Positions 9,802-21,527 of a stretch of 64,000 bases of DNA are shown here, in pieces. The DNA comes from Cohnella zeiphila (GTDB lineage: Bacteria; Bacillota; Bacilli; Paenibacillales; Paenibacillaceae): NCBI RefSeq assembly GCF_014212055.1, contig NZ_JACJVO010000026.1, forward strand, positions 1 through 64,000. Direction: 5' to 3'. Under the pieces are notes generated by a model, which saw nothing but the letters and a program-made list of their open reading frames with translations, was not told the DNA's origin and did no database searches. Position 1 is the stretch's first letter, and each line of letters begins with the position of its first letter. Position numbers and translations under genes: made by a program.

Positions 9802-10842
9802 TTAAGGCTTCAGCTCTTTGTCGAAAATCACGGCCTGATACTTGTCCAGAAGCGACTGCTCCAGATCCGCCATCGGCGCGGCGCGGCTAAGCGCAACCTG
9901 GCGGCGGGCCTCCCGGCGGGCCGATTGGGCGTCCATTCCGGGCTTCTCGTTCTTGCCGTTCAATTCAACGATCTCGTAACCGTTCTCCGTTCGAACCGGC
10001 CCTGTCGCTTGCCCGACGTCCAGCTCTCCCGCGGCTTCGAGAAGAGCTTGGTCCGCAAAAGGATCGTCGGCTTCCACCCAGCCGAGATCGCCTCCGCCGT
10101 CCGATGTATTCTTATCCGTCGAATAAGCTTTCGCGAGCTTCGCGAAGTCTTCTCCTTGTTCCAACCGGCTCAGCAACGCCTGAGCCTGCTTCTCGCTCGG
10201 CAGCACGATGTGGGCCAGCTTCCATTCGATTCGCGGCCCGAAATCCGCTTGATGCTCGTCGATATACCGATCGATATCGGCATCCGCCACCTTGACCGAC
10301 CGAATCGCCAGCTCTTGAAGCTCCAGCTGGTATTTGGCATCCCGGCGAAGCTCGTCCCGGTTCATGCCGAGCTGCGTCTGCATCGCGTCGTAGAACGACG
10401 ATTCGCCGCCGTAGTTCTCGCTTCTGGCGCGCAGCTCCTGATCCACTTCCTCGTCCGTTATCTTGATCCCCTTTGCGTCCGCTTCTTGTTCGACCGCAAT
10501 CCGCAGCATCATCTCCCGCAGCGTCTGCGCTCCTTCTTCCGCCATCAGCTCATTCACCAGCTGCTCGCGGGTAATGGAAGTTCCCGCGATCGCCGCCACC
10601 GCATCCTCGCCGGCATTTTCCGCCGTGCCTTTCGCGCCTTCGCTCTCGGCGTCTCCGGAGACGCCGGCCACTCCGGAGACGCCGGTCACTCCGGCGATGC
10701 CGGGAGCTCCGCTCTGCGGTCCCCCGGAAGAAGGGGAGTCCGCCTCTCCGCCCGAATTCGACTGGCAACCGGTCTCTCCCAACAGGATGCACAAGATGGC
10801 CAGCAGAACGAACGGCCCGCTCAGCCGCCTCGTCCGCTCCAT
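9802..10842 (-). CDS. SurA/PrsA-type peptidylprolyl isomerase lipoprotein (YacD-like)
   Basis: Predicted extracytoplasmic folding factor in the position of B. subtilis yacD. An N-terminal hydrophobic segment ends at a cysteine (LLGETGC), an imperfect lipobox. A SurA_N-like region follows (TREQLVNELMAEEGAQTL), then a parvulin rotamase domain (WKLAHIVLPSEKQAQALLSRLEQG ... GGGDLGWVEADDPF). Between the cysteine and the folded part is a Ser/Gly linker with seven consecutive Gly-X-Y triplets. The start at 10842 is preferred because AAGGGGG is 9 bp before it; an ATG three codons earlier abuts the G-run. hslO lies 16 bp upstream. Confidence 0.85.
   Translation of the reverse strand: MERTRRLSGPFVLLAILCILLGETGCQSNSGGEADSPSSGGPQSGAPGIAGVTGVSGVAGVSGDAESEGAKGTAENAGEDAVAAIAGTSITREQLVNELMAEEGAQTLREMMLRIAVEQEADAKGIKITDEEVDQELRARSENYGGESSFYDAMQTQLGMNRDELRRDAKYQLELQELAIRSVKVADADIDRYIDEHQADFGPRIEWKLAHIVLPSEKQAQALLSRLEQGEDFAKLAKAYSTDKNTSDGGGDLGWVEADDPFADQALLEAAGELDVGQATGPVRTENGYEIVELNGKNEKPGMDAQSARREARRQVALSRAAPMADLEQSLLDKYQAVIFDKELKP
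10654..10707. repeat. 18-bp tandem repeat inside the SurA-type lipoprotein gene
   Basis: Three 18-bp units (10654-10671, 10672-10689, 10690-10707): the first two differ by one base, the third is diverged. They encode part of the Gly-X-Y triplet linker, so the repeat could change linker length in steps of six residues. Confidence 0.7.
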
Positions 10843-10857
10843 GATCTCCATCCCCCT

Positions 10858-11742
10858 TTACGATTCGGGAATGGCGCGGCTTCTCAGCTCTTCGAGCTGG
10901 GCCGCGTCAAATCGGTAGGTTTCATTGCAGAAGTGGCAGTGCGCTTCCGCTTGGCCGTCTTCCTCGATCATTTTCCGCAATTCTTCCGATCCCAAGCTGA
11001 TCAATGTGCGCTCTACCCGCTCCCGGCTGCACTGGCAGACGAACCGCGGCTCCGCCGTCTCGTGAATCGTCAGATCATCCCCGACCAGGAAGCGAAGGAT
11101 CTCTTCCGGAGACTCCCCTTGATCCAGCAGCGCCGTTACCGGCGGCATCGCGGCGACGGCACGTTCCAGCCTCGCAAGCTGCTCCTCGGACAGACCGGGC
11201 ATGACCTGCACAATGAAGCCGCCGGCATGGAGGACAGACTCGTCCGTGTCGACGAGAACGCCCAGCCCGACCGCCGACGGCGTCTGCTCGGACGATGCAA
11301 AATAATAAGTGAAATCCTCGGCCAACTCGCCCGAGATGAGCGGAACGCTTCCGCGATAAGGTTCCTTGAGCCCCAAGTCCTTCGTCACGTGAAGATATCC
11401 GGTTCGACCGACCGCCCCGGCGACGTCCAGCTTGCCTTGCGCGTTGCTTGGCAGATGAACGCGCGGGTCGTCGACGTACCCGCGTACCTCGGCCGCCGCG
11501 TTGGCGTCCACGACAATCTGGCCGAGCGGTCCGTCGCCCTTGATCTGCACGGTCAGCTTCTCGCCGCCCTTGAGCATCGCTCCCATCATCGCGGCGGCCG
11601 TAGCCGTCCGTCCGAGTGCGGCGGTCGCGGTCGGGTACGTTCCGTGCCTGCGCTGCAGTTCTCCGACGAGCTGCGTCGTCCGCGCGGCGAACACGCGGAT
11701 TCCGCCGTCCCAGGCGGTTCCCCGCACCAGTAGATCGTTCAT
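10858..11742 (-). CDS. hslO: Redox-regulated chaperone Hsp33
   Basis: Cytosolic holdase activated by oxidation. 294 residues, normal length. The N-terminal folding domain starts NDLLVRGTAWDGGIRVFAARTT. The C-terminal zinc redox switch is intact: CQC near residue 236 and CHFC near residue 269 supply the four cysteines that bind zinc when reduced. It sits in the Bacillus yacC position between coaX and the SurA-type gene. Confidence 0.96.
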   Translation of the reverse strand: MNDLLVRGTAWDGGIRVFAARTTQLVGELQRRHGTYPTATAALGRTATAAAMMGAMLKGGEKLTVQIKGDGPLGQIVVDANAAAEVRGYVDDPRVHLPSNAQGKLDVAGAVGRTGYLHVTKDLGLKEPYRGSVPLISGELAEDFTYYFASSEQTPSAVGLGVLVDTDESVLHAGGFIVQVMPGLSEEQLARLERAVAAMPPVTALLDQGESPEEILRFLVGDDLTIHETAEPRFVCQCSRERVERTLISLGSEELRKMIEEDGQAEAHCHFCNETYRFDAAQLEELRSRAIPES

Positions 11743-11824
11743 GCTTCGTCCCCTTCCTTTCTTTTTGCCGAAGCCGCCCCCTTCGTTCGTCGTTCCTTCC
11801 GGTGCGGGGCGGTCCGGTCTTGCT

Positions 11825-12589
11825 TTAAACGTTCCGTTCGTAAAGCAGACGAAGCCCTTCCAGCGTCAGCATCGGATCGACATGATCGATCGTCTCCGCC
11901 TCTTCCGCGATAAGCTCCGCCAACCCCCCGGTCGCCACGACTTTCGGCCTTACCTGGTGCTCGCGGCGAATGCGGTGCACGATGCCGTCCACTTGGCTGG
12001 CATAGCCGAAAATAAGACCCGATTGCATCGCCGCCACCGTATTCCGTCCGATGACCTGACGAGGCTTGACCAGCTCGATGCGAGGCAGCTTCGAGGCCCG
12101 TTCGTACAGCGCTTCCGCCGAGATGCCGATTCCCGGCATGATAACGCCGCCCAAATACGCGCCCGACGGATCCAGATAATCGAACGTCGTCGCCGTGCCG
12201 AAGTCGACCACGACGAGCGGGGCTCCATAGCGCTCCAGTCCGGCGACCGCGTTGACGATCCGGTCCGCTCCGATCTCTTTCGGATTCTCGTAGCGAAGAT
12301 TGAGCCCGGTCTTGATGCCCGGCCCGACCACCATCGGCTCGTGTCCGGCATATTCGCGGAACATCCGCTCCAGCGTCGGAACGAGCGGGGGGACGACGCA
12401 GGCGAGAATGACGCCTTCGATCTCCTCCTTGCGGACGCCCGCCAGCTGAAACAGATTGGACAGCAAAATCCCATATTCGTCCGCGGTGGCGGAACGGTTG
12501 GTACTCAATCGCCAGTGGCGCCCGAGCGAGGAACCTTCGTAAAGGCCAAGCACGATGTTGGTATTCCCCACATCGACGACCAGAATCAC
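11825..12589 (-). CDS. coaX: Type III pantothenate kinase
   Basis: First step of CoA synthesis from pantothenate; type III enzymes are not feedback-inhibited by CoA. 254 residues of ASKHA fold. Motifs: the N-terminal phosphate loop [34 protein letters not shown], and [14 protein letters not shown] with the catalytic Asp region. It begins at GTG that overlaps the nadC stop as GTGA, so CoaX is translationally coupled to the NAD genes. Confidence 0.96.
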   Translation of the reverse strand: MILVVDVGNTNIVLGLYEGSSLGRHWRLSTNRSATADEYGILLSNLFQLAGVRKEEIEGVILACVVPPLVPTLERMFREYAGHEPMVVGPGIKTGLNLRYENPKEIGADRIVNAVAGLERYGAPLVVVDFGTATTFDYLDPSGAYLGGVIMPGIGISAEALYERASKLPRIELVKPRQVIGRNTVAAMQSGLIFGYASQVDGIVHRIRREHQVRPKVVATGGLAELIAEEAETIDHVDPMLTLEGLRLLYERNV

Positions 12590-13485
12590 GCCGGGTCCCC
12601 CGCTTTCTTCTCATTCAAGTCCAAGCTGATGTCGAGCGCTTCGAACGAATGCGTCAACCCGCCCACCGAGATGACGTCGACGCCGGTCGCGGCCACTTCC
12701 CGGACCCGCTCCCGGCGCATGCCCCCGGAAGCTTCGAGCACGACATGGGGCGCGATCCGCCGGACGGCGGAGACCGCTTCCGTCATCGCTGCGGAATTCA
12801 TATTGTCCAGCATGACGATGTCGGCCCCGGCGCGCGCTCCTTCTTCCGCCTGGGCCAGCGATTCCGCTTCGATCTCGACTTTCATCGTATGGGGAATGCG
12901 CCGTTTGGCGGCGGCAATGGCCGCGGAGACGCCGCCCGCCGCCTTGATGTGGTTGTCCTTGATCAGCACCGCATCAAACAGGCCGAACCGGTGATTCGCC
13001 CCGCCCCCGACGCGCACGGCATACTTCTCCAACGTGCGGTGTCCCGGCGTCGTCTTGCGCGTATCGGCAATGCGCGCGGGGTACCCTTCCGCCGCGTCAA
13101 CGAACGAGCGGGTGACCGTGGCGATGCCCGACATCCGTTGCAGCAGGTTCAGCGCCAGACGCTCCCCGGTGAGGATGCTGTGCGTCGAGCCTTCCACCAC
13201 GGCGAGAACGCGGCCGCGCTCGATCCGCTCCCCGTCTTTCGCTTGCGAATCCACTTGAAGCGAGGGGTCGACGACTTCGAAGACGAGCCGCGCGACCGGC
13301 ATCCCGGCCAGAATGCCGGAAGCTTTCGCATGAATGATCGCCCGCGACTGATGGCCCTGCGGCACCGTCGCCATCGTCGTTACGTCCCCGCTCCCGATAT
13401 CCTCGGCCAGCCAGGCGCGAATCTGAGCCCGCACCGCTTCCAGCGCCGGCCCGGCGACGTTCCAGTCGCTCTCGCGTTCAAACAT
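12586..13485 (-). CDS. nadC: Nicotinate-nucleotide pyrophosphorylase (quinolinate phosphoribosyltransferase)
   Basis: Third step of de novo NAD synthesis: quinolinate plus PRPP gives nicotinate mononucleotide, CO2 and PPi. 299 residues. Family features: [13 protein letters not shown] at the N-terminus, the [18 protein letters not shown] substrate-binding segment, [21 protein letters not shown], and the C-terminal [20 protein letters not shown] phosphate site. It overlaps the nadB stop by 8 bp and the coaX start by 4 bp. Confidence 0.97.
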   Translation of the reverse strand: MFERESDWNVAGPALEAVRAQIRAWLAEDIGSGDVTTMATVPQGHQSRAIIHAKASGILAGMPVARLVFEVVDPSLQVDSQAKDGERIERGRVLAVVEGSTHSILTGERLALNLLQRMSGIATVTRSFVDAAEGYPARIADTRKTTPGHRTLEKYAVRVGGGANHRFGLFDAVLIKDNHIKAAGGVSAAIAAAKRRIPHTMKVEIEAESLAQAEEGARAGADIVMLDNMNSAAMTEAVSAVRRIAPHVVLEASGGMRRERVREVAATGVDVISVGGLTHSFEALDISLDLNEKKAGDPA

Positions 13486-15091
13486 TTTCCAGCGCCTCCT
13501 CGCCGATCGCTTTTTCCCGTTCCATGATCGTATGTTTCTGCCATTCCCGGTCGTTCCGCTCAGGGAAATCTTCCCGATAATGAGCGCCTCGGCTTTCTTC
13601 CCGGTTCAGGGCCGCTTCCGTCATCAACAGCGCGCAGGTAAGCAAATTGGCGAATTCCAGCTCTTCCCGCTTCGTCAGTGCGGACTGATACAGGGGAAGC
13701 TGCCGCTTCAGCTCATCCATTCCTTTAAGCAGCCCTTGGCGGTTCCGCCGAAGCCCGACGTAGCGGACCATCGTCTTCTGCAGCTTCAGCCGGCGTTCCA
13801 CGACAGCCCCCATCGGCGCGGCTTGGCGACCGCCCTTGCATTCAGCGGAGAACTTCCCTTGGAGCGGCGAAAGCTCCCGAATCCGGTCTACGATGCGCCG
13901 GCCGAATACGATCGCTTCCGAGAGCGAATTGCTCGCCAGCCGGTTCGCGCCGTGAACGCCGGTCGACGACACTTCCCCGCAGGCGAACAGCCGCTTGAGA
14001 CTGGTCTCGCCGTTCAGGTCCGCGCGAACGCCGCCCATCATATAATGAGCCGCCGGAGCGACCGGAATCCAATCCGTCGTCATATCGAGCCCGTAGTTCA
14101 GGCAGAATTCGTAAATGGTCGGAAAACGGTGCCGGATAAGTTCCGGAGATTCGTGCGTAATGTCGATATACACGTAGGTCGACTGGGTCTCTTCCATCTC
14201 GCTGAGGATGGCCCGGGCCACGACGTCGCGCGGCGCCAATTCGAGCAGCGGATGATATTTGTCCATGAACCGCTCTCCCCGGATGTTGCGCAGGTAAGCT
14301 CCTTCGCCGCGAACCGCTTCCGAAATGAGAAATCTCGGCGCGCCGGGATAGCAGAGCGACGTCGGATGGAACTGATTGAACTCCATGTCCCGGATGACCG
14401 CGCCCGCCCGGTAAGCCATGGCGATGCCGTCTCCGGTCGCCACCTCCGGGTTGGTCGTATACCGGTACAGCTGGCCCGTGCCGCCCGTACACAGGATGAC
14501 CGCCTTGCCGCGCACCGCGACGCGGCTCCCGTCCGGACGCTGCACGAGAACGCCGTAGCAGGTTCCGTCCTCGGTCAGCAAGTCGAGCGCGAAGTGTTCA
14601 TCCCACAGCTCGATCCGGTCGTTCGTCTGCACTTTCTGCGCCAACGCGCGGACGATCTCGAATCCCGTCGCATCTCCGTTCGCGTGCAAAATACGGCGCT
14701 GACTATGAGCTCCCTCTTTCGTCAGCGCGAAGTGTCCGTCTTCTTCGTCGAAAATCGTTCCGTACCGAATCAGCGCCTTCACGCCTTCCGGCCCTTCATG
14801 CACGAGCACGTCGACGGCCGCGGGATCGCAGAGGCCCGCTCCCGCCAGCAGCGTGTCCTGGCGGTGGAATTCGGGCGAGTCTTCCTCGGAGATGACCGCC
14901 GCGATACCCCCTTGGGCATACCGGGTGTTGCTGTCGAACAGCGACTTCTTCGTAATCATCAGAACGCGTTCCGTCTCGCTGGCGCCCATCGCCGCGAACA
15001 TGCCGGCGATGCCCCCGCCGATCACGATGACGTCGGTCTCTTTGACCGGAAGCCCGTCCAGCTCAAAATCGACCAAATAACGTGGGATCAT
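13478..15091 (-). CDS. nadB: L-aspartate oxidase
   Basis: FAD enzyme oxidising aspartate to iminoaspartate, which NadA uses. 537 residues. An N-terminal dinucleotide-binding motif VIVIGGGIAGMFAAMGAS (about 21-38) is followed by NTRYAQGGIAAVISEEDSPE and HGANRLASNSLSEAIVFGRR near residue 375, typical of the succinate dehydrogenase/aspartate oxidase family. The ATG at 15091 has AGGAG 9 bp upstream. It is the middle gene of a nadA-nadB-nadC-coaX row. Confidence 0.97.
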   Translation of the reverse strand: MIPRYLVDFELDGLPVKETDVIVIGGGIAGMFAAMGASETERVLMITKKSLFDSNTRYAQGGIAAVISEEDSPEFHRQDTLLAGAGLCDPAAVDVLVHEGPEGVKALIRYGTIFDEEDGHFALTKEGAHSQRRILHANGDATGFEIVRALAQKVQTNDRIELWDEHFALDLLTEDGTCYGVLVQRPDGSRVAVRGKAVILCTGGTGQLYRYTTNPEVATGDGIAMAYRAGAVIRDMEFNQFHPTSLCYPGAPRFLISEAVRGEGAYLRNIRGERFMDKYHPLLELAPRDVVARAILSEMEETQSTYVYIDITHESPELIRHRFPTIYEFCLNYGLDMTTDWIPVAPAAHYMMGGVRADLNGETSLKRLFACGEVSSTGVHGANRLASNSLSEAIVFGRRIVDRIRELSPLQGKFSAECKGGRQAAPMGAVVERRLKLQKTMVRYVGLRRNRQGLLKGMDELKRQLPLYQSALTKREELEFANLLTCALLMTEAALNREESRGAHYREDFPERNDREWQKHTIMEREKAIGEEALENV

Positions 15092-15160
15092 GTATGAGGA
15101 CTCCTAACCAGTGGATTCGGGCGGCAAGCCGCACGTCGAACCAAGATGCGCAAAGCCGCG

Positions 15161-16099
15161 TTACTTGACGAGCAGCATGCGTTCCAGCGACTGGCGGGCT
15201 TTGTCGGCCACGTCCTCCGGCACGTAAATTTCCGGCTGCATCGTCTCGAGGGCGCGCACGACTTTCTTCAGGTTGTTGACTTTCATGTTCGGACAGACCA
15301 GGAATTTGGACGCAAAATGAAACGTCTTGTCGGGACTATCCAATCTCAGCTGGTAGCCGGTTCCGTCCTCGGTCCCGACGATAAATTCCTTATGGCTCGA
15401 TTCGCGGCAGTATTTGAGAATGCCGGTCGTGCTGCCGACGAAATCCGCCATGGCCACGACTTCCGGACGGCATTCCGGATGGACGACAAATTCCGCGTTC
15501 GGATATTTCTCGCGCATCTCGACGACGTCCTTCACCGTCAGCATGTCATGGGTGTTGCAATAGCCTTCCCAGATGATCATCTTCTTGTCGGTGAATTGGG
15601 AGACGTAGTGGCCCAGGTTTTTGTCCGGGCACCAGATGATCTCGTCGGCGTCCACCGAATTGACCACTTTGACCGCGTTGGCCGACGTGCAGCAAATGTC
15701 CGTCTCCGCCTTCACGTCCGCGGAAGAGTTGATATAGGTGACGACCTTCGCGTTCGGATGCTTCGCTTTGAGCTCGCGCAGCCCGATCGGGTTGACCATA
15801 TCGGCCATCGGACAGCCCGCGCGCTCGTCGGGCACGAGCACCGTTTTGTTCGGGGCGAGAATTTTGGCGCTCTCTCCCATAAAGTGTACGCCGCAAAACA
15901 CGATCACGTCGGCGTCCGTCTGGGCCGCCTTCTGAGCCAGCAGGAACGAGTCGCCGCGGAAATCGGCCACTTCCTGAATCTCGTCGCGCTGGTAGTAATG
16001 GGCGAGAATAATGGCGTTCCGCTCTTTCTTGAGCTTCAGCAGCCGTTCGCGAAGCTCGCGGTTCTGCTCCGCTTTTCGCTCCAAGGCCAATGTTTCCAT
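15161..16099 (-). CDS. nadA: Quinolinate synthase A
   Basis: 4Fe-4S enzyme condensing iminoaspartate with dihydroxyacetone phosphate. 312 residues from METLALERK. Visible: AIILAHYYQRDEIQEVADF with substrate-binding His/Tyr, FCGVHFMGESAKIL with the first cluster Cys, ICCTSANAVKVV with the second and HPECRPEVVAMADFVGSTTGI with the third region. The ATG at 16099 is preceded by GGGAGGAG at 7 bp. It heads the NAD operon behind the promoter at 16246-16274. Confidence 0.96.
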   Translation of the reverse strand: METLALERKAEQNRELRERLLKLKKERNAIILAHYYQRDEIQEVADFRGDSFLLAQKAAQTDADVIVFCGVHFMGESAKILAPNKTVLVPDERAGCPMADMVNPIGLRELKAKHPNAKVVTYINSSADVKAETDICCTSANAVKVVNSVDADEIIWCPDKNLGHYVSQFTDKKMIIWEGYCNTHDMLTVKDVVEMREKYPNAEFVVHPECRPEVVAMADFVGSTTGILKYCRESSHKEFIVGTEDGTGYQLRLDSPDKTFHFASKFLVCPNMKVNNLKKVVRALETMQPEIYVPEDVADKARQSLERMLLVK

Positions 16100-16245
16100 G
16101 ATGAGTCTCCTCCCTGCGGCTCTTCGCCGGGGTCTAATGTTGTAAATACGCGATCCGCTTGGCGCGCATTGAGTTTGTGAATATTGGCACAAAGGTGGGG
16201 GCATCTATAGCCCTATTGTGCGCTGAGCGGCGCTGTTTAACAATA

Positions 16246-16274
16246 AATTTACACTCGCGATGTACCGCTGTCAA
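16246..16274 (-). promoter_or_regulatory. SigA promoter of the nadABC-coaX operon
   Basis: TTGACA (16274-16269) and TAAATT (16251-16246) have 17-bp spacing. An imperfect inverted repeat, TGTAAATTTATTGTTAAACA, overlaps the -10 and the likely start, where an NAD-responsive repressor (NiaR/NadR type) could bind; I could not verify that consensus. The leader up to nadA is about 140 nt with no clear terminator. Confidence 0.65.
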
Positions 16275-16360
16275 TTGAAGATTGACAAAAAGGCGGAGGT
16301 GATTTTAGGACTTTGCCCGCAATCGGAACTTCGGACCGGCAGGGTCCTGCGAACGCAACG

Positions 16361-16395
16361 AAGCCTCCGCGACCCCACTGGGGGGGCGGAGGCTT
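16361..16395 (-). terminator. Probable terminator of ftsH
   Basis: A strong hairpin of arms AAGCCTCCGC/GCGGAGGCTT lies about 45 bp past the ftsH stop. The following bases (CGTTGCG) are not T-rich, so efficiency is uncertain. Confidence 0.5.
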
Positions 16396-16441
16396 CGGAG
16401 CGAGGAATCGCGGCGACGTTCGGCCGGATTCCGGTGCTTTC

Positions 16442-18460
<2,019 letters not shown>

Positions 18461-18558
18461 CCCTGACCTCCTCCCGACACGCTTACATCATTTTACCATA
18501 GCCTGTCTTGGCATCACAATAGAAGCGGCTGACGCGCGAACGACGGATTATTCCGCGG

Positions 18559-19098
18559 TCAGCTCGAGTAAATCTCCGGTTTCAAAATGCCGACATACGG
18601 CAGATTGCGGTACTTCTCCGCGTAATCGAGCCCGTATCCGACGACGAAGGCGTCGGGGATGACGAAGCCGGTGTAGTCGGCGTTCAGATCGACGGTCCGG
18701 CGGCCCGGCTTGTCGAACAGGGCCACGACCCGAACGGACAGCGCGTTGCGGCGCTCAAGCACGTCGATCAGGTAGCTGAGCGTGAGTCCGCTGTCGATAA
18801 TGTCCTCGACGATGAGAACGTCCCGGCCCTCCACCGACGTATCCAAATCCTTGACGATTCTCACTTCTCCGGACGACCTCGTCGAGTTGCCGTAGCTGGA
18901 GACGGCCATGAAGTCGAGGGCGATCGGCACAGTGATATTCTTGGCCAAATCGGCCATAAAAATAAAGGCGCCCTTCAACACGCAGATGACGAGCGGGTTG
19001 CGCCCCTCGTAATCGCGGCTGACGGCGGCACCCAATTCACGGACCTTCTCTTGAATCTGTTCTGCCCGGTAAAGAACTTCCCGAATGTCATTCTGCAA
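18559..19098 (-). CDS. hpt: Hypoxanthine phosphoribosyltransferase
   Basis: Purine salvage enzyme transferring the PRPP ribose-phosphate to hypoxanthine or guanine. 179 residues. The PRPP loop [17 protein letters not shown] is near residue 94, with [13 protein letters not shown] before it and [22 protein letters not shown] at the C-terminus. The start codon is TTG with GGGAGG 8 bp upstream. In B. subtilis TilS and HprT cooperate to activate ftsH; the tilS-hpt-ftsH order is kept here. Confidence 0.97.
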   Translation of the reverse strand: MQNDIREVLYRAEQIQEKVRELGAAVSRDYEGRNPLVICVLKGAFIFMADLAKNITVPIALDFMAVSSYGNSTRSSGEVRIVKDLDTSVEGRDVLIVEDIIDSGLTLSYLIDVLERRNALSVRVVALFDKPGRRTVDLNADYTGFVIPDAFVVGYGLDYAEKYRNLPYVGILKPEIYSS

Positions 19099-19140
19099 CG
19101 ATAGGACCTCCCAGTCCGATTAATACACGGTATGATGACG

Positions 19141-20583
19141 TTACTCCGAACATGCAGCCCTTTCCTCGCGGCCGGTCCGAAAATCTCCGTTCAGGACGAC
19201 GCGGACCGTCGTCCTGGTGCCCGCGTTCGGCAGCGCATGGCGCGAACGTCTTAACCCGGGAAGCCAGAGAATCTTTCCTTCCGCGTCGGCAAGCAGCGGC
19301 CATTCGTCGCGGGCGGACTTTGGAATCTTGGCGTCGACGAACATATCTTGCACTTTTTTGGAGCCGTTTAGTCCAACCGGCTCGATCCGGTCTCCGGGCC
19401 GCCGGCTGCGGACGGTCAGCGGGAGGGCAAGCTCCGCTTCGTCGAACGCCGCTTCCCAGCGGGAAGCCGGCGGGCCCGCGCCCGGGCCGTCCTCGCGGCT
19501 GAATCGAAGAACGGCCCGGGCGTCCGCGACGGCCACTTCGCCGTCGAGCTCGCGCACCTGGGCCTCGAACGGTTCCCGCGCCGGCTTCGGCGGGCCGATG
19601 TACACGTCGTCGTAATCGCGGGCGAGCGCCCAGCCTCCGCCCAGATCGATTCGGGCGACGGCGGGACGCTCGGCGGCGATCGCGGCGACCGCTTCCTCGA
19701 TCCTCTCATAATCCGGAGATCCGCATGACGGCTTAACGTACTTCAATATTAGTTTAATCAATCTTCGTTGTAAAGCGACGTGAAGGCCGCGGAACCGCCT
19801 GCGGTCCAGCGTCCAGCCCTCCCCCGAGCGCGCGGCCGTTTCGGCAAGCGCTTTTCCCGCCTCCGCTTCCATATAATCGTTCTCGCCCGACGCCATGTCC
19901 GCCAGCCTCAGCAGCGAAGCCCGGAACTGCGGATTGTATCGTTCCAGCAGGGGCAGCGCCGCGAGCCGCACCTCATTTCGGAAATAGTGGGTGTCGGCGT
20001 TGCTGCTGTCCACGGCGTACGGAACGCCATGCCTCTCCGCGTATTCGACGAGCTCTCTCTTGGGTATACGCAGCAAGGGGCGAACGAGTTCCAATTCCTT
20101 TTCGGCGCGGCGTGCCGGAATTCCTGCCAGCCCGGCAATCCCGGTTCCCCGGATGAGCCGCATCAGCAACGTCTCGGCCTGATCGTCGGCGTGATGGCCG
20201 AGCGCGATCGCTCTCGCGCCGTGGCGGCGGGCGACTTCGGTCAAATATTCGTACCGCTTCTCGCGGGCCGCTTCCTGCGTGTTCATCCCGGTCGAAGCGA
20301 TGTAGGCGGGGACGTCGATCGCCGCGGATTCGCAAGGAATTCCCCAGCTTGCCGCCGTCCGCTTCACCAAATCCTCTTCGGCGTCCGCTTCGGCTCCGCG
20401 AAACCGGTGGTTGACGTGGGCGGCGACGACCGCAAAGCCGTCGGCCTCCGCCATCCGCCGGAGCAGGTGAAGCAGCGTCATCGAATCGGGTCCCCCGGAC
20501 ACGGCCGCGACGACGATCGCGCCCGGGGAGCGCCACGGATCCCCGCGAGTGCCCTCCTCGATTCGCATCAGCAGCTCGTCCAC
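19141..20583 (-). CDS. tilS: tRNA(Ile)-lysidine synthase
   Basis: Modifies C34 of the CAU-anticodon tRNA-Ile to lysidine; essential for AUA decoding. About 480 residues. The PP-loop is AAVSGGPDSMTLLHLLRRM near the N-terminus; HHADDQAETLLMRLIRGTG and later TilS C-terminal domain sequence (LTVRSRRPGDRIEPVGLNGSKKVQD in two parts) are visible. I set the start at GTG 20583, which has AAAGGAGAG about 7 bp upstream; the frame stays open far upstream but there it only shadows the kinase gene. Confidence 0.95.
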   Translation of the reverse strand: MDELLMRIEEGTRGDPWRSPGAIVVAAVSGGPDSMTLLHLLRRMAEADGFAVVAAHVNHRFRGAEADAEEDLVKRTAASWGIPCESAAIDVPAYIASTGMNTQEAAREKRYEYLTEVARRHGARAIALGHHADDQAETLLMRLIRGTGIAGLAGIPARRAEKELELVRPLLRIPKRELVEYAERHGVPYAVDSSNADTHYFRNEVRLAALPLLERYNPQFRASLLRLADMASGENDYMEAEAGKALAETAARSGEGWTLDRRRFRGLHVALQRRLIKLILKYVKPSCGSPDYERIEEAVAAIAAERPAVARIDLGGGWALARDYDDVYIGPPKPAREPFEAQVRELDGEVAVADARAVLRFSREDGPGAGPPASRWEAAFDEAELALPLTVRSRRPGDRIEPVGLNGSKKVQDMFVDAKIPKSARDEWPLLADAEGKILWLPGLRRSRHALPNAGTRTTVRVVLNGDFRTGREERAACSE

Positions 20584-20600
20584 CGGCTTTCTCTCCTTTG

Positions 20601-21527
20601 TCACAATTGAAGTAGCAAGTAGGCGGCGGCGGAAACGCACAAGGCGACCGAAAAGACGAACAGTCCCGTGATCCAGCCGGGAATTTTGGCCGCGGGCACG
20701 TCTTCCGTCCGATGAAGGCAAGCTCGCCAGACATCGCAAGCTTCGTTCGAATCGGCGAATCGGCCGTGTATCGCCTTCTCGAACCACGACTCCATCGGCT
20801 TGAGCGCCGTATGGGTCCGGACAAGCGTCATCAAATCCTCCGGGCTCCGGTTCTGCGGCAGCACCGTCCGGGTAAGGCTCATCAGCCGCTTTCCGTCCAG
20901 GACGTGAATCCACAGCACGGCCGCCGCGAACCAGTCGTAAGCCGGATCGGCCGTACGGCTTCCCGCGCCCCAGTAGCCGCGATCGTAAATCTCCGTGAAT
21001 TGGCGCACGCTCCGCCCGGCCGCCGTCATCCCGCCGTAATCGACAAGCGCCAACCGGCCGTAATCGGTTACGAGAACGTTGTCGTTTTTGAGGTCCCCGA
21101 ACACCAGTCCCGAATCGTGAAGCTCCGCCAGGCGGCGCAGCAGCCGGTAGCCGATCACCCCGAACCACTGCGCGCCATGGCGCCTCAGATAGGACCGGAC
21201 CGAAGCGCCCGGAACGTATTGCATCGCATAAAAAGGAACGTCGCGACCCTGCAGGGCGGCGTCGTCCACGTCAAGCAAAAAAGGCGGGCGCTTCCGCTCG
21301 CGCCGGTCGAGCGACATCAGCGCGTTGGCTTCGGCCTGAAGCTCCGCCGGTTCGTTGCCGATCTTGACCGCGCAGGCGGCGCGGCCGCTGGAAGCCAGGT
21401 ACACCTGGCCGTTCGAACCGGCGCCCAGCAAGCGCTCCAGCCGATAGGTTCTGCCGTTCCACTTGCCCCGCAATATCGTACCCGGCGGCAGCCCGGTATC
21501 AGACGACGTAGTCACTCCGCACCCCAT
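20601..21527 (-). CDS. yabT: Membrane-anchored Ser/Thr protein kinase, YabT-like
   Basis: In B. subtilis YabT phosphorylates RecA and other DNA-binding targets during sporulation; function here is inferred from position and sequence. A kinase domain spans about 20-260: glycine loop LLGAGSNGQVYLAS, catalytic loop VFGDLKNDNVLV (a D-L-K-N-D-N form of HRDLKxxN without the His-Arg), and LVDYGG in place of DFG. A single C-terminal membrane helix (ITGLFVFSVALCVSAAAYLLL) ends the protein. The start is uncertain: ATG 21527 or GTG 21515; both overlap the end of yabS. Confidence 0.88.
   Translation of the reverse strand: MGCGVTTSSDTGLPPGTILRGKWNGRTYRLERLLGAGSNGQVYLASSGRAACAVKIGNEPAELQAEANALMSLDRRERKRPPFLLDVDDAALQGRDVPFYAMQYVPGASVRSYLRRHGAQWFGVIGYRLLRRLAELHDSGLVFGDLKNDNVLVTDYGRLALVDYGGMTAAGRSVRQFTEIYDRGYWGAGSRTADPAYDWFAAAVLWIHVLDGKRLMSLTRTVLPQNRSPEDLMTLVRTHTALKPMESWFEKAIHGRFADSNEACDVWRACLHRTEDVPAAKIPGWITGLFVFSVALCVSAAAYLLLQL

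Noticed and set aside
16100-16441. Small plus-strand gene after AGGCGGAGGTG near 16290
   Set aside because: The frame runs into the ftsH terminator and gene, has no conserved sequence, and the region is explained by the nadA promoter and ftsH terminator.
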